DNA of 64,000 bases, from assembly GCF_000156235.1 (NCBI RefSeq), contig NZ_DS996805.1, positions 62,001 to 126,000 of the forward strand, in the 5' to 3' direction. Source of the stretch: Pseudovibrio sp000156235. Its GTDB lineage: Bacteria > Pseudomonadota > Alphaproteobacteria > Rhizobiales > Stappiaceae. Below, piece by piece: positions 1 through 7,935 of this stretch. Below the pieces are notes generated by a model. It was not told where the DNA came from, did no database searches, and was given only the letters and a program-made list of their open reading frames with translations. Position 1 is the first letter of the stretch. Every line of letters begins with the position of its first letter. Both the position numbers and the translations under genes were made by a program.

Positions 1-3000
1 TTTTCGTTGTTACTCTTTCAGATGAGGGCACAGGCTCTTACAGCTTTGATTTGAAGGGCAACCTTGATCATCCAGCGGGTGATGATGAGAATGATATTGA
101 TCTGACTTTCAACTTTGTCGCGAAAGACAGTGATGGAGACACAGCGTCTTCAAACTTCACTGTGACGGTTGACGATGACAGCCCAGTGCTTGACGACGGC
201 GTCTATGGCCAGAACCTTGTAATAAATGGCTCCTTTGAGGATCCTGATATCGGTTCTAAAGGGCATAAAGCTGTCGACACAATGTCTGGCTGGATGTCTA
301 CCAACGGCACTAAGTTTGAGATCCATTCCAACAGCTTCAGTCCATCTTCTGACGGAGGCCAGTATCTAGAGCTGGACAAGGATGGAGCTAACTCGAATAA
401 AGTAGACGGCATCTATCAGAACATCAGCACAGAGGCGAACACGCAGTATGAGTTGTCGTTTGACCTTGCTGACCGCATTAACAATGATCCGGGCAGTGAT
501 GTGAGAGTGCTGTGGAACGGTGTTGAAGTTGGCGATGGTGTCTATTCGACAGACAGCACTGACTGGTCAAACTTCACAATTACTGTTGTCGGCACAGGTC
601 AGGCAGGTGGAGATCGCCTCGAGTTTATCGAGCTGACTACTCCTGGCCAGAACAACGGCCTTGGCACATATCTGGATAACATCCAGCTCCATAAAGTCGG
701 GCCTATTGTTGATGAAGCTGACATTGCAGGCGGCTCTGCTGTTGCGAGCGATGAACTTCACATTAAGTGGGGTGCTGATGATGCAACCAGTGGCACAAAT
801 GCCAGAGCTGTAACTTTTGCGGATAGTCTTGATGGGACAGTAGCCAAAACTGATGAAAACACTGATCTGAAGTCCGCTGGTTCACCTGTCTTCCTTAAGT
901 CATTCGGCGCTGTTCTGATTGGATACACCGATGTGGTGCCTCAGAATGCTACAGATACTGATGATGCGGTCTTCACGGTCACGTTGTCTAGTGATGGTTC
1001 CGGTGCTTACACATTTGAGTTGCTCGGACAGTTAGATCACGAAGGCTCAGAAGCCGAAGACCTCTCGCTTACCTTTGATTTTGTTGCTACGGATAGCGAT
1101 GGTGATGGTGTTTCTGGTGATTTCACCGTCAACATCGTTGATGATGTTCCGACCGGTGCTGCAGATAATGCCAGCGGTGAGGAGGACGTGTCCTTCAAGA
1201 TTGACGTACTGGCAAATGACGAAGTTGGTGCTGATAAGGCAGCAACGATCCTCCTTGAGAACGATGGGGAGACTGCTCAAAAAGGTACTGTAACTGTCAA
1301 TCCAGATGGAACGGTGCAGTACACTTCACCACACGAAAACTTTAATGGTTCTGATAGCTTCAGCTACGTCATTGAGGATGCTGATGGCGATCGTTCAGAA
1401 GTGATTACGGTGACTGTTGAAGTTACACCGGTGAATGATCATCCTGAACTAACTGTTACAGATGTGCAGTCCAAGTTTGACGAAAACGGAACAGGTCCGG
1501 TTGCAAAATTCAGCGCAGCTGATGTTGACGGTGATGCGCTCACATACTCACTGAGTGGAGATGATGCTCATCTCTTCGAAATCAGAGGTAATGAAGTTTA
1601 CTTCAAAGCCGCACCTGATTTTGAGAACCCGCTAGATGTGGGGACAGACCAAGAGTATGACTTCAACATTGTCGTAAGTGACGGCCACGAAGAAGTCAGT
1701 GAAGATATCTCTGTGTCAGTGACTGATCAGGCTGCTGAGCTTTCACTTTCTCTTTCTAGTAAGAATGTTGCCTTCTCAGTTGCAGATGATTTCAAAGGTC
1801 CTGACAACAATAATGGTCAACCAGGAGGCTACTCGGGTAGTGATGGTAGCCGGTTATGGTTGGACGGTTCTTGGCATGAAGTTGGCGACGATGACAGTTC
1901 GACAAATTACAATGGAAAGATCGTATCTAACTACCAAGACTTAGGGGACAATCTGCTTAACTATCATCTCGTGATTAAAGGTGATGGTGAGATTTCAAGA
2001 TCTGTTGATCTTTCTGACATGACTGACGCAAAGCTGATTATTCATGCCGATCATGTTCTTCATGATGCTGGAGATAATTTGCTGATTGTGTTGGAGTGGG
2101 AAGATGAGAGTGGTGTTACGAAGACATACTCTACTGATCTAGCTTCCAAACAGCAGTCTCCATCTGATTTTGTAATTGATTTGTTGAATGACGTGCCAGG
2201 GTATGTGCCATCAGAAACAATCTTGAAGTTTGTCTCTGAAGATTTTGAAGCTGGTGACTACGCTCGCATTTTCAATGTTGTTATTGAAGGTCATGAGAAT
2301 GTGCCTGAAACTGACTATACGACGAACTTCAAGCTTGGGGGGGCAGGGGTAGTTATCGGTGATGTTGTTGCCGTTTCTGATGGAGACAACAACGCTGCCA
2401 ATAATCAGCTCTCCAGTGCTGTCATCACACTGAAGAACTATCAGCAGGGTGATGCTCTTAGCTACATTCCTCAGGGTGCTTACGCTGGTATTTCCGCTAC
2501 GACAGCTGTTGTGGGTGGAAATCTGGTTCTGACCCTTTCAGGTGATGCAAGCCATGAAGCATATGTTGCAGCGATCAAGGCTATCGAGTTCAACACCTCA
2601 TCAAACGATCCAGTGAGAACAATCGAAATGGTTGTCAGCAATGGTTCAGACGAGAGTGATGTTGCTACTACAACGATCAATGTGACTGAGAATACAGAGA
2701 ATCCAAGCACGATCTTTGTCGACTATAACGAGCCTGCGTTCTCACAGAATAGGTTCTATGAAAGTGATCCTGACAAGAATCCAGGATGGCATTATCGCCT
2801 GAATGGTACAGATCAAAATGACAGAATTGAAGGGCAAGGTAACTGGCATAACGATATGTCTGGTGGTGAGGGCAATGATCTCCTGATTGGCGATGATTGG
2901 CATCCTGTAAGCCATCGCAACTACTCGGATACCTTCAATGGTGGTGCTGGTTATGATCGGATGACTAGTGGAAGTGAAGATGACTTGGATACCTTCATCT

Positions 3001-3329
3001 TTGATGTTCTGGACGGCAGTTTCGATACGATCACAGACTTTGATGGAACTGCGCAAGGTGAAGTAGATCTTACAGTCGATCGACTGGATATCTCTGCACT
3101 TCTGAACAAAGCCTTCGGGGATGATGAGGTTGATGCTGCTGAAGCTGGGCAGTACGTGAAAATTCAGGAAAATGGTTCTGGAAGCGACGTGCTGGTTGAT
3201 GTGGATGGAACTGCCAATGGTGAGAACTGGTCGAAGATTGCTCACCTCGATAACATTAGCCAAACCGATACAATCAAAGTTGTTCTTGATGATGATGGCT
3301 CATACACTCAGGTGGATGTAGTCGCTTAA
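1..3329 (+). CDS. C-terminal part of a giant RTX/VCBS-type adhesin (5' end outside window)
   Basis: The reading frame is open from the first bases, so the start lies upstream. The visible 1,100 residues hold repeated VCBS-like units that end in DSDGD-type motifs followed by VDD(D/V)P. A DUF642/galactose-binding-like jelly-roll segment starts near NLVINGSFEDP. A cadherin-like unit contains DVLAND, and another begins near NDHPELTV. The last 200 residues carry glycine/aspartate-rich nonapeptide-like repeats (GGEGNDLL, GGAGYDR) and a DTITDFD segment, typical of the type I secretion C-terminal target domain of large surface adhesins. The protein probably leaves the cell through a type I exporter and mediates attachment. 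It ends just before a strong bidirectional terminator and converges on sctD. The family call is firm; the ligand is unknown. Confidence 0.88.
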   Translation, partial: FVVTLSDEGTGSYSFDLKGNLDHPAGDDENDIDLTFNFVAKDSDGDTASSNFTVTVDDDSPVLDDGVYGQNLVINGSFEDPDIGSKGHKAVDTMSGWMSTNGTKFEIHSNSFSPSSDGGQYLELDKDGANSNKVDGIYQNISTEANTQYELSFDLADRINNDPGSDVRVLWNGVEVGDGVYSTDSTDWSNFTITVVGTGQAGGDRLEFIELTTPGQNNGLGTYLDNIQLHKVGPIVDEADIAGGSAVASDELHIKWGADDATSGTNARAVTFADSLDGTVAKTDENTDLKSAGSPVFLKSFGAVLIGYTDVVPQNATDTDDAVFTVTLSSDGSGAYTFELLGQLDHEGSEAEDLSLTFDFVATDSDGDGVSGDFTVNIVDDVPTGAADNASGEEDVSFKIDVLANDEVGADKAATILLENDGETAQKGTVTVNPDGTVQYTSPHENFNGSDSFSYVIEDADGDRSEVITVTVEVTPVNDHPELTVTDVQSKFDENGTGPVAKFSAADVDGDALTYSLSGDDAHLFEIRGNEVYFKAAPDFENPLDVGTDQEYDFNIVVSDGHEEVSEDISVSVTDQAAELSLSLSSKNVAFSVADDFKGPDNNNGQPGGYSGSDGSRLWLDGSWHEVGDDDSSTNYNGKIVSNYQDLGDNLLNYHLVIKGDGEISRSVDLSDMTDAKLIIHADHVLHDAGDNLLIVLEWEDESGVTKTYSTDLASKQQSPSDFVIDLLNDVPGYVPSETILKFVSEDFEAGDYARIFNVVIEGHENVPETDYTTNFKLGGAGVVIGDVVAVSDGDNNAANNQLSSAVITLKNYQQGDALSYIPQGAYAGISATTAVVGGNLVLTLSGDASHEAYVAAIKAIEFNTSSNDPVRTIEMVVSNGSDESDVATTTINVTENTENPSTIFVDYNEPAFSQNRFYESDPDKNPGWHYRLNGTDQNDRIEGQGNWHNDMSGGEGNDLLIGDDWHPVSHRNYSDTFNGGAGYDRMTSGSEDDLDTFIFDVLDGSFDTITDFDGTAQGEVDLTVDRLDISALLNKAFGDDEVDAAEAGQYVKIQENGSGSDVLVDVDGTANGENWSKIAHLDNISQTDTIKVVLDDDGSYTQVDVVA

Positions 3330-3332
3330 TAA

Positions 3333-3366
3333 AAAAGGCCCGGGCTGATATCAGCCCGGGCCTTTT
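3333..3366. terminator. Perfect palindromic bidirectional terminator
   Basis: This is a 34-base perfect palindrome centred on GATATC, with a GC-rich stem flanked by AAAA on the left and TTTT on the right. It forms an intrinsic terminator in both directions. It lies between the convergent adhesin gene (+) and sctD (-). Confidence 0.93.
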
Positions 3367-3400
3367 GCTTTTGTAGTGAGAGCTACTTGGGTTTTTTCGC

Positions 3401-5566
3401 TTAAGGTTTCGCGTTTGCTTCGCGGACGACCCAGGCCGTCTGGTCTCCGTATATCGCGACGGAGTATCCTTCGTATTCACGGACCAACGCTCCAAGTTCA
3501 CCTACAGCAACGAGACGGCTGCTTTGGTCGATGGACTGGCCTTTTTTGTAGCGTTTGTTGGTATCGCTCAGGACGTAGCGTTCTCCAATCAGACTTGCAC
3601 CGGAAACCGTCAGCGACGGTGTGTTCAGATCTCTTGTCAGGAAGCTGATGAACTCTGGATTACGCAGGCTTTCACGAATGAAGTTGGAGTAGGGCACCAG
3701 ATCGATTTTGCTGCTCTGCTCCGCCTTAATCAAGCAATCACGTGTGGCCGCCGGGTTTACGGCAGCTTCTAGAATGTAGCGTTGGCGATCTTCCGGGAAT
3801 GTGGTGATTGCCAGACTTTCACTGCTGCTGAGAATATCGAGCCAAAGCACAGTTACCGGGATCTGGGAGACTGGCACTGACAGGTTCTTAGAGCAGAGTG
3901 GTCCCTCAGATGGAGGTGTTACCAAAAGTGGCAGGAAGTTCTTCTTCAGATCGTCCGGTACAGTTTTCGCCTCAGCAGATTTCATCCATGCAAGGAAGAC
4001 GACCTCAGCTGCTTCACTCAACTCCGGATCGTTCAAGGCAATTTGTTGGAACTGTGCATCGGCTTCGCTTTGGGCGGTAACTCCTTCCGGCTCTTTTTTC
4101 TCCAAATCCTCAGAGATGCCCGATGGAGGTGTTGATGCTTGTGCAGAGCCAATGCCGATACTGCTTAGCAAACGTTCAGTTGCTTCTTGTAATGGAGATA
4201 CTTCTGCTTTTGCCGATTTTGCTTCTGTGTTGCTCTTTTCCACACGGCTGGAAGACTTTGTGCCACGACGTTCTGGGGCAAAGCCATCCTGCTGTTTGAT
4301 CGCGCGTGCGAGCTCAAGCACCTTTGTCTGACGTTCTTCAACCGGCTCATTGGTCTTCGGATCAACAGCGGCAAGCAGAGGTTCGATGCCGCCATCAAAG
4401 TTGGCTTTGAGGTCAACAACCTGACCGTTTTCCTGAACCAATTTGACCAGAGAACGCAAAGGGATCTCAGATGCGTATTGGCGAGAGTAAGAGCGCAGGA
4501 AACCTGACCAGCGATCGATGTCCTGGCTGGCAATGATGCCGCTTACTTCCAGCGTTTTGTCATCAAGGCGGAAGATGATGGTGTCATCAATCAGTGCCCG
4601 TTTGGCAAGTTTGCGGACATCCAAAAGATAATCATCAGCGGTCTTAATTTGGGAAGTTACGCTGGAGATGCCATTCAGGCCGCGCAGATCTGCAATCAAC
4701 TGGTCAGCCTCAGCCTTATCCAGCACGGAGCCGCTGAGGGTCAGTTCACCGTCATCCGCGAGTGCAAAGCTCACGTTTGAACCGCGGGATTGTAGATAAC
4801 CGGCGATATCCTTTTTCAGTGTTTCGATGACACGGACACGTAGACGAACAGGAACAGCTGTGCGTTCTACTGCTTCAGTAATTGCGCGGCGTTGAACTGG
4901 CTCGCTGACATATCCTGTCAGGTAAATCTGATCATCCACATCCTGGCGCAGGCTTAAGCTCTCTGCGAAGGGGAGGTCAGCCAAAGCTACGCGCACAGCT
5001 TCAATTCCACCGTTTGGGAGAGCACTTGCGGTGCGAGGGGAAATCTTACCAGAACCTACGAGATAGAACCCACCAAGGACCACTGCGCTTGCAACCGTTG
5101 CAAGGGCAATGCGTTTGCGGTGTTTTGTGAGCGGAGCCATAACCGCATCGACATGCTTTGAGTTTTCACCTAGCAGCGAGTTAGCTGCAGAGTTTTCGGC
5201 TTTCTCGTTTTCACTTTCACCGGCTGCATTCAGTGCTTTGCTGAGCGTCGCCCACTGGGCGTTCTTCGCGCCTAGAGCGATCTTGACGACACCAATGTTT
5301 ATGACATCCAATGGTTCAATTTCGATCCACTCGTCATCTCCGCTGTTAAGAGAGACACCATTTTCAGTGCGAATGTCGCCAGCTTTGGCGGAGATTTCAA
5401 TTTTATTGTCTTGCAAGCGCAGCTGCATATGGCCTGCGGCGACGCTGAGGTCAGCAATCTGCAGATCATCGTTTCTGTCGGAGCCAAGTGTATACTCACC
5501 CGGCTCGAGCATTACTTCAGCGCCAGCCTGTTGGCCTACAAGTATTTTGAGGATGAGTTTACCCAT
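3401..5566 (-). CDS. sctD: T3SS inner-membrane ring protein SctD with long C-terminal extension
   Basis: SctD forms the outer of the two inner-membrane rings of the injectisome. The first 100 residues look like the cytoplasmic FHA-type domain (EYTLGSDRNDDLQIAD). A single membrane segment lies at about residues 152-171, followed by periplasmic ring-building modules to about residue 395. The protein is about 721 residues, whereas Ysc-family SctD is usually near 420. The extra 320 residues include a low-complexity linker with several charged stretches, two cysteines (about residues 545 and 604) and a C-terminal beta-rich piece starting near GERYVLSD. I chose the ATG at 5566: an AGGTGGG ribosome site lies about 8 bases upstream, and the earlier in-frame GTG (5578) falls inside that site. 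The gene is downstream of sctF but separated from it by a terminator. Confidence 0.85.
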   Translation of the reverse strand: MGKLILKILVGQQAGAEVMLEPGEYTLGSDRNDDLQIADLSVAAGHMQLRLQDNKIEISAKAGDIRTENGVSLNSGDDEWIEIEPLDVINIGVVKIALGAKNAQWATLSKALNAAGESENEKAENSAANSLLGENSKHVDAVMAPLTKHRKRIALATVASAVVLGGFYLVGSGKISPRTASALPNGGIEAVRVALADLPFAESLSLRQDVDDQIYLTGYVSEPVQRRAITEAVERTAVPVRLRVRVIETLKKDIAGYLQSRGSNVSFALADDGELTLSGSVLDKAEADQLIADLRGLNGISSVTSQIKTADDYLLDVRKLAKRALIDDTIIFRLDDKTLEVSGIIASQDIDRWSGFLRSYSRQYASEIPLRSLVKLVQENGQVVDLKANFDGGIEPLLAAVDPKTNEPVEERQTKVLELARAIKQQDGFAPERRGTKSSSRVEKSNTEAKSAKAEVSPLQEATERLLSSIGIGSAQASTPPSGISEDLEKKEPEGVTAQSEADAQFQQIALNDPELSEAAEVVFLAWMKSAEAKTVPDDLKKNFLPLLVTPPSEGPLCSKNLSVPVSQIPVTVLWLDILSSSESLAITTFPEDRQRYILEAAVNPAATRDCLIKAEQSSKIDLVPYSNFIRESLRNPEFISFLTRDLNTPSLTVSGASLIGERYVLSDTNKRYKKGQSIDQSSRLVAVGELGALVREYEGYSVAIYGDQTAWVVREANAKP

Positions 5567-5687
5567 TCGCTGTCCCACCTAACAAGCGCTGGAGTTCGCA
5601 ATTATGGCTGTGTTTCCAAACGCGAACGAGAAAATACCATGAGTTGTTCAGGCTCGGTATAACCGGGCTTGTCTCATGTGCCTGAAT

Positions 5688-5737
5688 AAAAAAAGGCTCT
5701 CTTATGCACGTGCTCACGCAGGCAGAAGAGAGCCTTT
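5688..5737 (-). terminator. Intrinsic terminator between needle gene and sctD
   Basis: A 12-base perfect stem (5692-5703 with 5726-5737, AAGAGAGCCTTT) is followed, in the minus-strand direction, by a run of seven or more U. It lies just after the sctF stop codon and before sctD. It should release much of the transcript after the needle gene. Confidence 0.88.
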
Positions 5738-5744
5738 CAATGAC

Positions 5745-6035
5745 TTAGGAAATGTTACGTGCGCAGGACTTCACCATGTCTGCGTGCGCCTTCACCATGC
5801 TGGTACGTGTCTGACCCATGGTGGTGTATGTGTTTACCAGCAACTGCAGGGTGAACATCTTTTCGGTTTCAGCCAGGTTGGAGTTTTGAGCTTCAATGAT
5901 CTTGTCATTGATCTTATCCATCTCGGTCTGAAAGCGGACGCTGATGTCAAGTGCGTTCATGCCCGCTTTGTTCTCTAAAGCGGCGGGAGCTGCGGACGTG
6001 TATGGGCCTGTAATGCCTTGGGTAAAAGACGTCAT
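5745..6035 (-). CDS. sctF: T3SS needle filament subunit SctF
   Basis: This 96-residue helical protein has the layout of YscF/EscF needle subunits. An amphipathic N-terminal helix is followed by a loop near NSNLAE and a long C-terminal helix. The stretch EKMFTLQLLVNTYTTMGQTR can be laid over the EscF pattern EKMLELQFAVQQYSAY with a matching Gln-Tyr/Thr spacing. The exact PxxP loop of many needles is absent. The gene follows a YscE-like gene by 27 bases and is followed by a strong terminator, which fits a subunit needed in over 100 copies. One cysteine near the C terminus (SCARNIS) is unusual for a needle. The call rests on size, position and my recollection of family sequences. Confidence 0.72.
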   Translation of the reverse strand: MTSFTQGITGPYTSAAPAALENKAGMNALDISVRFQTEMDKINDKIIEAQNSNLAETEKMFTLQLLVNTYTTMGQTRTSMVKAHADMVKSCARNIS

Positions 6036-6062
6036 GTTGACTCTCCTAATATTTGCGCGGCT

Positions 6063-6302
6063 CTAACTCTGTACTGGAAATTTGCGCAGGACGTCCTGAG
6101 CAGCAGTGATGCCGTTTATCACTGTCTGAATGCGTTGATAGTCAGCCTCGGTCTGAGGTTCCTCAGACTTGCGACGCATCTGAGCAGAAAGGTCTTCCAA
6201 CTTTTTTCCGAGGAGCTGCGCATGATCTGAGCCTTGTGGGCTTTTCAAAGCCTCTTCCAGATCGGTGACATACATCTCGTTATTGGTGATTTCTTCCTGC
6301 AC
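6063..6302 (-). CDS. Small YscE-like needle co-chaperone (candidate)
   Basis: This 79-residue, highly charged, all-helical protein lies directly upstream of the needle gene, in the position of yscE in Yersinia (D-E-F). YscE-family proteins are about 65-80 residues and form a helical hairpin that, with the TPR protein YscG, holds YscF monomeric in the cytoplasm. The pattern here fits: helix DLEEALKS, a linker, then a long helix QRIQTVINGITAAQDVL. A YscG-like TPR partner is present at 25437. Sequence identity in this family is always low, so the call depends on synteny. An uncharacterised small T3SS chaperone is the alternative. Confidence 0.55.
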   Translation of the reverse strand: MQEEITNNEMYVTDLEEALKSPQGSDHAQLLGKKLEDLSAQMRRKSEEPQTEADYQRIQTVINGITAAQDVLRKFPVQS

Positions 6303-6336
6303 GCGTCAGTCCTTTGTTTCAACGCTTACCAGCTTC

Positions 6337-7122
6337 TTAAAAGTTTGATTCATTATTGAGCAAGTTCCGCTCCAGCATTGTCCTATTCAGCACAGTGATA
6401 GAACGATCCTGAATTTTTATGATACCTGCGCGCTCCCATTCTTTCAGACGGCGATTGATGTTGCTGCGTGTGCCGCGAGCCATCGCGCCCAAGTCGCTCT
6501 GAGTGACGATAGCACCAGAGATGACAGACTTGTCCCTCGGATCACTCCCAGCCGGAGTGCCAATAGACTCCAGCAAGCTGAGCAGAGCGTGAGCCAGACG
6601 AGCTGATAGGCTCGGCAATGACAGGCAGCGGGTTGATTCGATGTAGGAGCGATAGTGTTTCGCTACGACTACAGCCAGCGCGCGGCAGATCTCTGCACTC
6701 TGTTCGTTGATGACATGAAATGCAGAACGTCTGATCTTATGAACGACAACATCTCCCAATGCGCATGCTGTGTCGGCATGTACAGATCGCTGAAATACAC
6801 CCAGTTCGCCGAAGCTTTGGCCCGCAGTGATGATGGCATAAAGGAAGGTAGATCCATCTTCACGCAAGTGGCTCAAGCGAACGTGACCGCTTTCGATGAT
6901 GTAGAGAAATTCAGCTTCATCTTCCTGAAGATAGATGTTTTCGCCATTTGAGTAGGTTTGACGGATCGCTGACTGCTCTAAAGATGCACATAATTCATCA
7001 TTCAGCTCTTGAAACAGCGCTGCATTCTCTTTCCAGCTGCTTTCACCTGAGGATGAGGTGCCAGTATTATGAGCTTGTGATGCGCCTCTACCCAGGCTTG
7101 CATCATATACTGCCTTTTCCAT
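6337..7122 (-). CDS. Crp/Fnr-family transcriptional regulator of the T3SS operon
   Basis: This 261-residue protein has a cyclic-nucleotide-type sensory domain at about residues 35-150, including the FGELGVF turn that resembles the Crp phosphate-binding cassette (FGELxLxxxxPR). A winged helix-turn-helix follows at about residues 195-240 (TQSDLGAMARGTRSNINRRL). The arginine of the canonical cNMP-binding PRxA pattern is not evident (SVHADTACA instead), so the ligand may not be cAMP. No Fnr-type cysteine cluster is seen. The first 35 residues are a Ser/Gly-rich extension. It is the first gene of the regulator-yscE-like-sctF unit (gaps of 34 and 27 bases), so it probably controls this locus and perhaps itself. 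Confidence 0.85.
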   Translation of the reverse strand: MEKAVYDASLGRGASQAHNTGTSSSGESSWKENAALFQELNDELCASLEQSAIRQTYSNGENIYLQEDEAEFLYIIESGHVRLSHLREDGSTFLYAIITAGQSFGELGVFQRSVHADTACALGDVVVHKIRRSAFHVINEQSAEICRALAVVVAKHYRSYIESTRCLSLPSLSARLAHALLSLLESIGTPAGSDPRDKSVISGAIVTQSDLGAMARGTRSNINRRLKEWERAGIIKIQDRSITVLNRTMLERNLLNNESNF

Positions 7123-7220
7123 AGAAATGTACCGTGACCTCTTACTTAAATAAGTGCAGCTATTTCAGAGTTTGAAGATATACTGTTCTCCGTAGAGCAA
7201 ATATACTTCGTCTTGTTTTT

Positions 7221-7248
7221 ATTATACTCTACCAATATTCCACCCCAA
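7221..7248 (-). promoter_or_regulatory. Candidate sigma-70-type promoter for the Crp/Fnr-yscE-sctF operon
   Basis: Read on the minus strand, a perfect TATAAT lies at 7226-7221 and a weak TTGGGG lies at 7248-7243, 16 bases apart. It is about 100 bases upstream of the regulator start codon. The poor -35 match suggests activator dependence, and an inverted repeat lies just upstream of it. Confidence 0.45.
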
Positions 7249-7259
7249 TCTCACTTGTA

Positions 7260-7279
7260 CACAATTGCAAAGAATTGTG
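7260..7279. promoter_or_regulatory. Inverted repeat, candidate operator
   Basis: The arms CACAATT and AATTGTG are perfect and separated by 6 bases. They lie immediately upstream of the weak -35 element of the putative regulator promoter, which is the position expected for an activator site. The Crp/Fnr-type protein encoded next to it is the obvious candidate binder; this is an inference. Confidence 0.4.
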
Positions 7280-7494
7280 CTTCAGAACACGGTTAAAACT
7301 ATAATTAAGACAGCTAATAGGCGAGTCAAGTCTGACTGTCATCATCTAACTTATATTTTAATGGATATTGTTCGTATCCCTCGGGATTGTGATTTTAAGT
7401 GCGAAAAAGTCACGATTTCCCTCCGTAATGTGAACAAGTGTGAGTCATTATATGATTGAAGCTGGTGTATACCTGCACGTAGTAGTCGTAGTAT

Positions 7495-7869
7495 TTAAAG
7501 TGAACTCAATTCACCTATTAGATAGTCGACCGTTTGTTCTAGTTTTGCAGGGCTAAGTTGTCCTGCTTCGTAAAGGACTGCTAGGTGTAACGTTCCATCT
7601 TTTGATTTTCCCGCATGCAGGTTGGTTCCGATTTCAGGCCTAAAGCCAGCTTTGGTCAAAAGCGCTTCATTTGCTGAATTTTGATCACCTGTTATAGCAC
7701 GGCCGAGGCTCACAACGATGCTGTTGCCGTTCTCGACAGGAGTAAACGTCAGCTCTCCAGATTGTGATAGGAGGTAACTCAGACTCCCATCCGCTTGAGG
7801 AGAAAAAGGGATTTTCATATTGTTTGCGAACGCTTCCAGACTTGACTGGATAGCACTTGAAAACTGCAT
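7495..7869 (-). CDS. SycN-like class I T3SS chaperone for SctW
   Basis: This 124-residue acidic protein has the alpha-beta-beta-beta-alpha-beta-beta-alpha outline of CesT/Syc chaperones. It lies directly downstream of sctW (66-base gap), as sycN lies beside yopN. Stretches such as SIVVSLGRAI and TLHLAVLYEA, then a C-terminal helix, follow the same order as in Yersinia SycN, which is 123 residues. It probably binds the N terminus of SctW and holds it until secretion, perhaps with a second chaperone. The start ATG at 7869 follows an AGGAGAGA ribosome site. Confidence 0.65.
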   Translation of the reverse strand: MQFSSAIQSSLEAFANNMKIPFSPQADGSLSYLLSQSGELTFTPVENGNSIVVSLGRAITGDQNSANEALLTKAGFRPEIGTNLHAGKSKDGTLHLAVLYEAGQLSPAKLEQTVDYLIGELSSL

Positions 7870-7935
7870 TCAAATCTCTCCTTTGCTTTTTCTGAACGTC
7901 GTTTGTGTTGCTGTTATTTTGCTGGCAATGAAGGC

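Larger units (their letters stand above)
7123..7494. other. AT-rich intergenic region upstream of the regulator operon
   Basis: This 372-base AT-rich stretch lies between the stop of the SycN-like gene and the start of the Crp/Fnr-type gene, both on the minus strand. It holds a minus-strand promoter candidate and an inverted repeat (separate entries). A second short palindrome, AGTCA-4-TGACT, lies at 7324-7337 and has Fnr-like spacing. I found no convincing gene: the small frame at 7265-7459 (+) has no ribosome site and no recognisable product. Confidence 0.5.

Noticed and set aside
1..3329. Tandem repeat array in the adhesin as a mobile or CRISPR repeat
   Set aside because: The repeats are protein-level (VCBS-like) and diverged at DNA level.
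7265..7459. Small plus-strand frame of 64 codons
   Set aside because: No ribosome site, AT-rich promoter region, composition unlike the neighbouring genes, and it overlaps the candidate operator.
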